Source: Blastocladiella emersonii ATCC 22665 (lineage: Eukaryota > Blastocladiomycota > Blastocladiomycetes > Blastocladiales > Blastocladiaceae). Taken from it: a stretch of DNA of 64,000 nt. Below the pieces are notes generated by a model. The model saw only the letters and a list, made by a program, of their open reading frames with translations, was not told the origin of the DNA and searched no databases. Made by a program: the position numbers and the translations under genes. How positions within the stretch are numbered: position 1 is the stretch's first letter; every line of letters begins with the position of its first letter. Where the stretch lies: positions 1 to 64,000 of the forward strand of contig JANHCV010000003.1 in NCBI GenBank assembly GCA_025594325.1, given 5' to 3'. This document shows positions 63,621 through 64,000 of the stretch, piece by piece.

Positions 63621-64000
63621 CTACGTGATGGGCTCTATGGCGGCGTTGGTAATACACGAGCCCGCCAAAGGCATCAATCGAGCTCGCCAAAATTGGATCC
63701 CGGCACGTAAGAAACTGCTAGCATGAGTCCGTACTCACAGAGTTGCGTAGCGGAAGAGCAGAAGGTTTTTGAGGAAGCGGTGCAAGACAGGGGTAGCGTG
63801 TAACCGGCCGTCGCATTCTCGGTTGCACGGGAAGGGTACATTTTCAGGTGTTGGCGAATTCGTAGCACTATGAGTGACCTGAGAGATCGCAGTCCGAGAG
63901 CACGGCGCGCTCAAGTTCGGCCTTGCTATACTGCGCCGCCGGTCGGCGTGTGCTCACGGTCTGTCCAGTACAAGGCCCGCTTAATAAGTTTCAGCAAGTT
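63621..64000. other. Right edge, probable upstream part of the membrane-protein fragment
   Basis: 380 bp. A minus-strand stretch at ~63745-63800 reads TPVLHRFLKNLLLFRYATL before a GTGAGT donor, which may be another exon of the same gene, but its phase does not match the next exon. Nothing firmer can be said at the window end. Confidence 0.3.

Noticed and set aside
1-64000. CRISPR arrays, bacterial operons, ribosome-binding sites, rRNA genes
   Set aside because: The window is clearly eukaryotic with spliceosomal introns; no regularly spaced repeats of CRISPR type or rRNA sequence were seen.

Overview
This is eukaryotic nuclear DNA from a GC-rich fungus. Genes carry short spliceosomal introns (mostly 58-82 nt) with GTACGN/GTGCGT donors, CTGAC/CTAAC-like branch sequences and mostly TAG acceptors. 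Third positions are strongly G/C, and proteins carry long Ala/Pro/Ser/Gln-rich insertions. Fungal identity rests on an AUR1-type inositol phosphorylceramide synthase, a Gti1/Pac2 (WOPR) regulator and a PNS1-type transporter. SMU1, DHX35-like and WDR7 genes, absent from budding yeast, argue against Saccharomycotina. A zoosporic or other early-diverging lineage is my guess, but no marker here proves it.

Layout. 0-6.6 kb: 3' end of a YPP-repeat protein, SMU1, a DHX35-like gene whose ATPase motifs are all eroded, and a profilin with a large insertion. 6.8-19.1 kb, all minus strand: an SLC43-like MFS transporter with a giant central loop, a WOPR transcription factor and an acidic disordered protein. 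20-21.4 kb: a wrecked gene for a secreted chitin-binding (CBM18) protein. 22-29.3 kb: PNS1, inorganic pyrophosphatase and the exosome helicase MTR4. 29.3-32.7 kb: mostly empty DNA with simple repeats and one possible unrecognised gene end. 32.7-42.7 kb: WDR7 (rabconnectin-3 beta), one member of an unknown two-gene family (A), gene debris and a single-pass membrane protein of unknown type. 44.5-48 kb: a frameshifted SF2 helicase and a decayed LINE carrying an RNase H domain. 49-57.8 kb: AUR1, the ubiquitin E4 ligase UFD2 (nine exons), NAC beta and a charged HEVxPVVxREI protein. 57.8-60.5 kb: empty or decayed DNA. 60.5-62.9 kb: the second member of the unknown family (B, four exons). The right end holds pieces of an unidentified membrane-protein gene.

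Most recognised genes are housekeeping: splicing (SMU1, DHX35-like), nuclear RNA decay (MTR4), proteostasis (UFD2, NAC beta), lipid and transport functions (AUR1, PNS1, SLC43-like), V-ATPase regulation (WDR7), actin (profilin) and pyrophosphate removal (IPP1). Accessory content sits in the gaps at 19-22, 38.8-40.8, 43-49 and 58-60 kb. Exon structures were derived by hand from frame, splice motifs and remembered family sequences. No alignment or transcript data were available.
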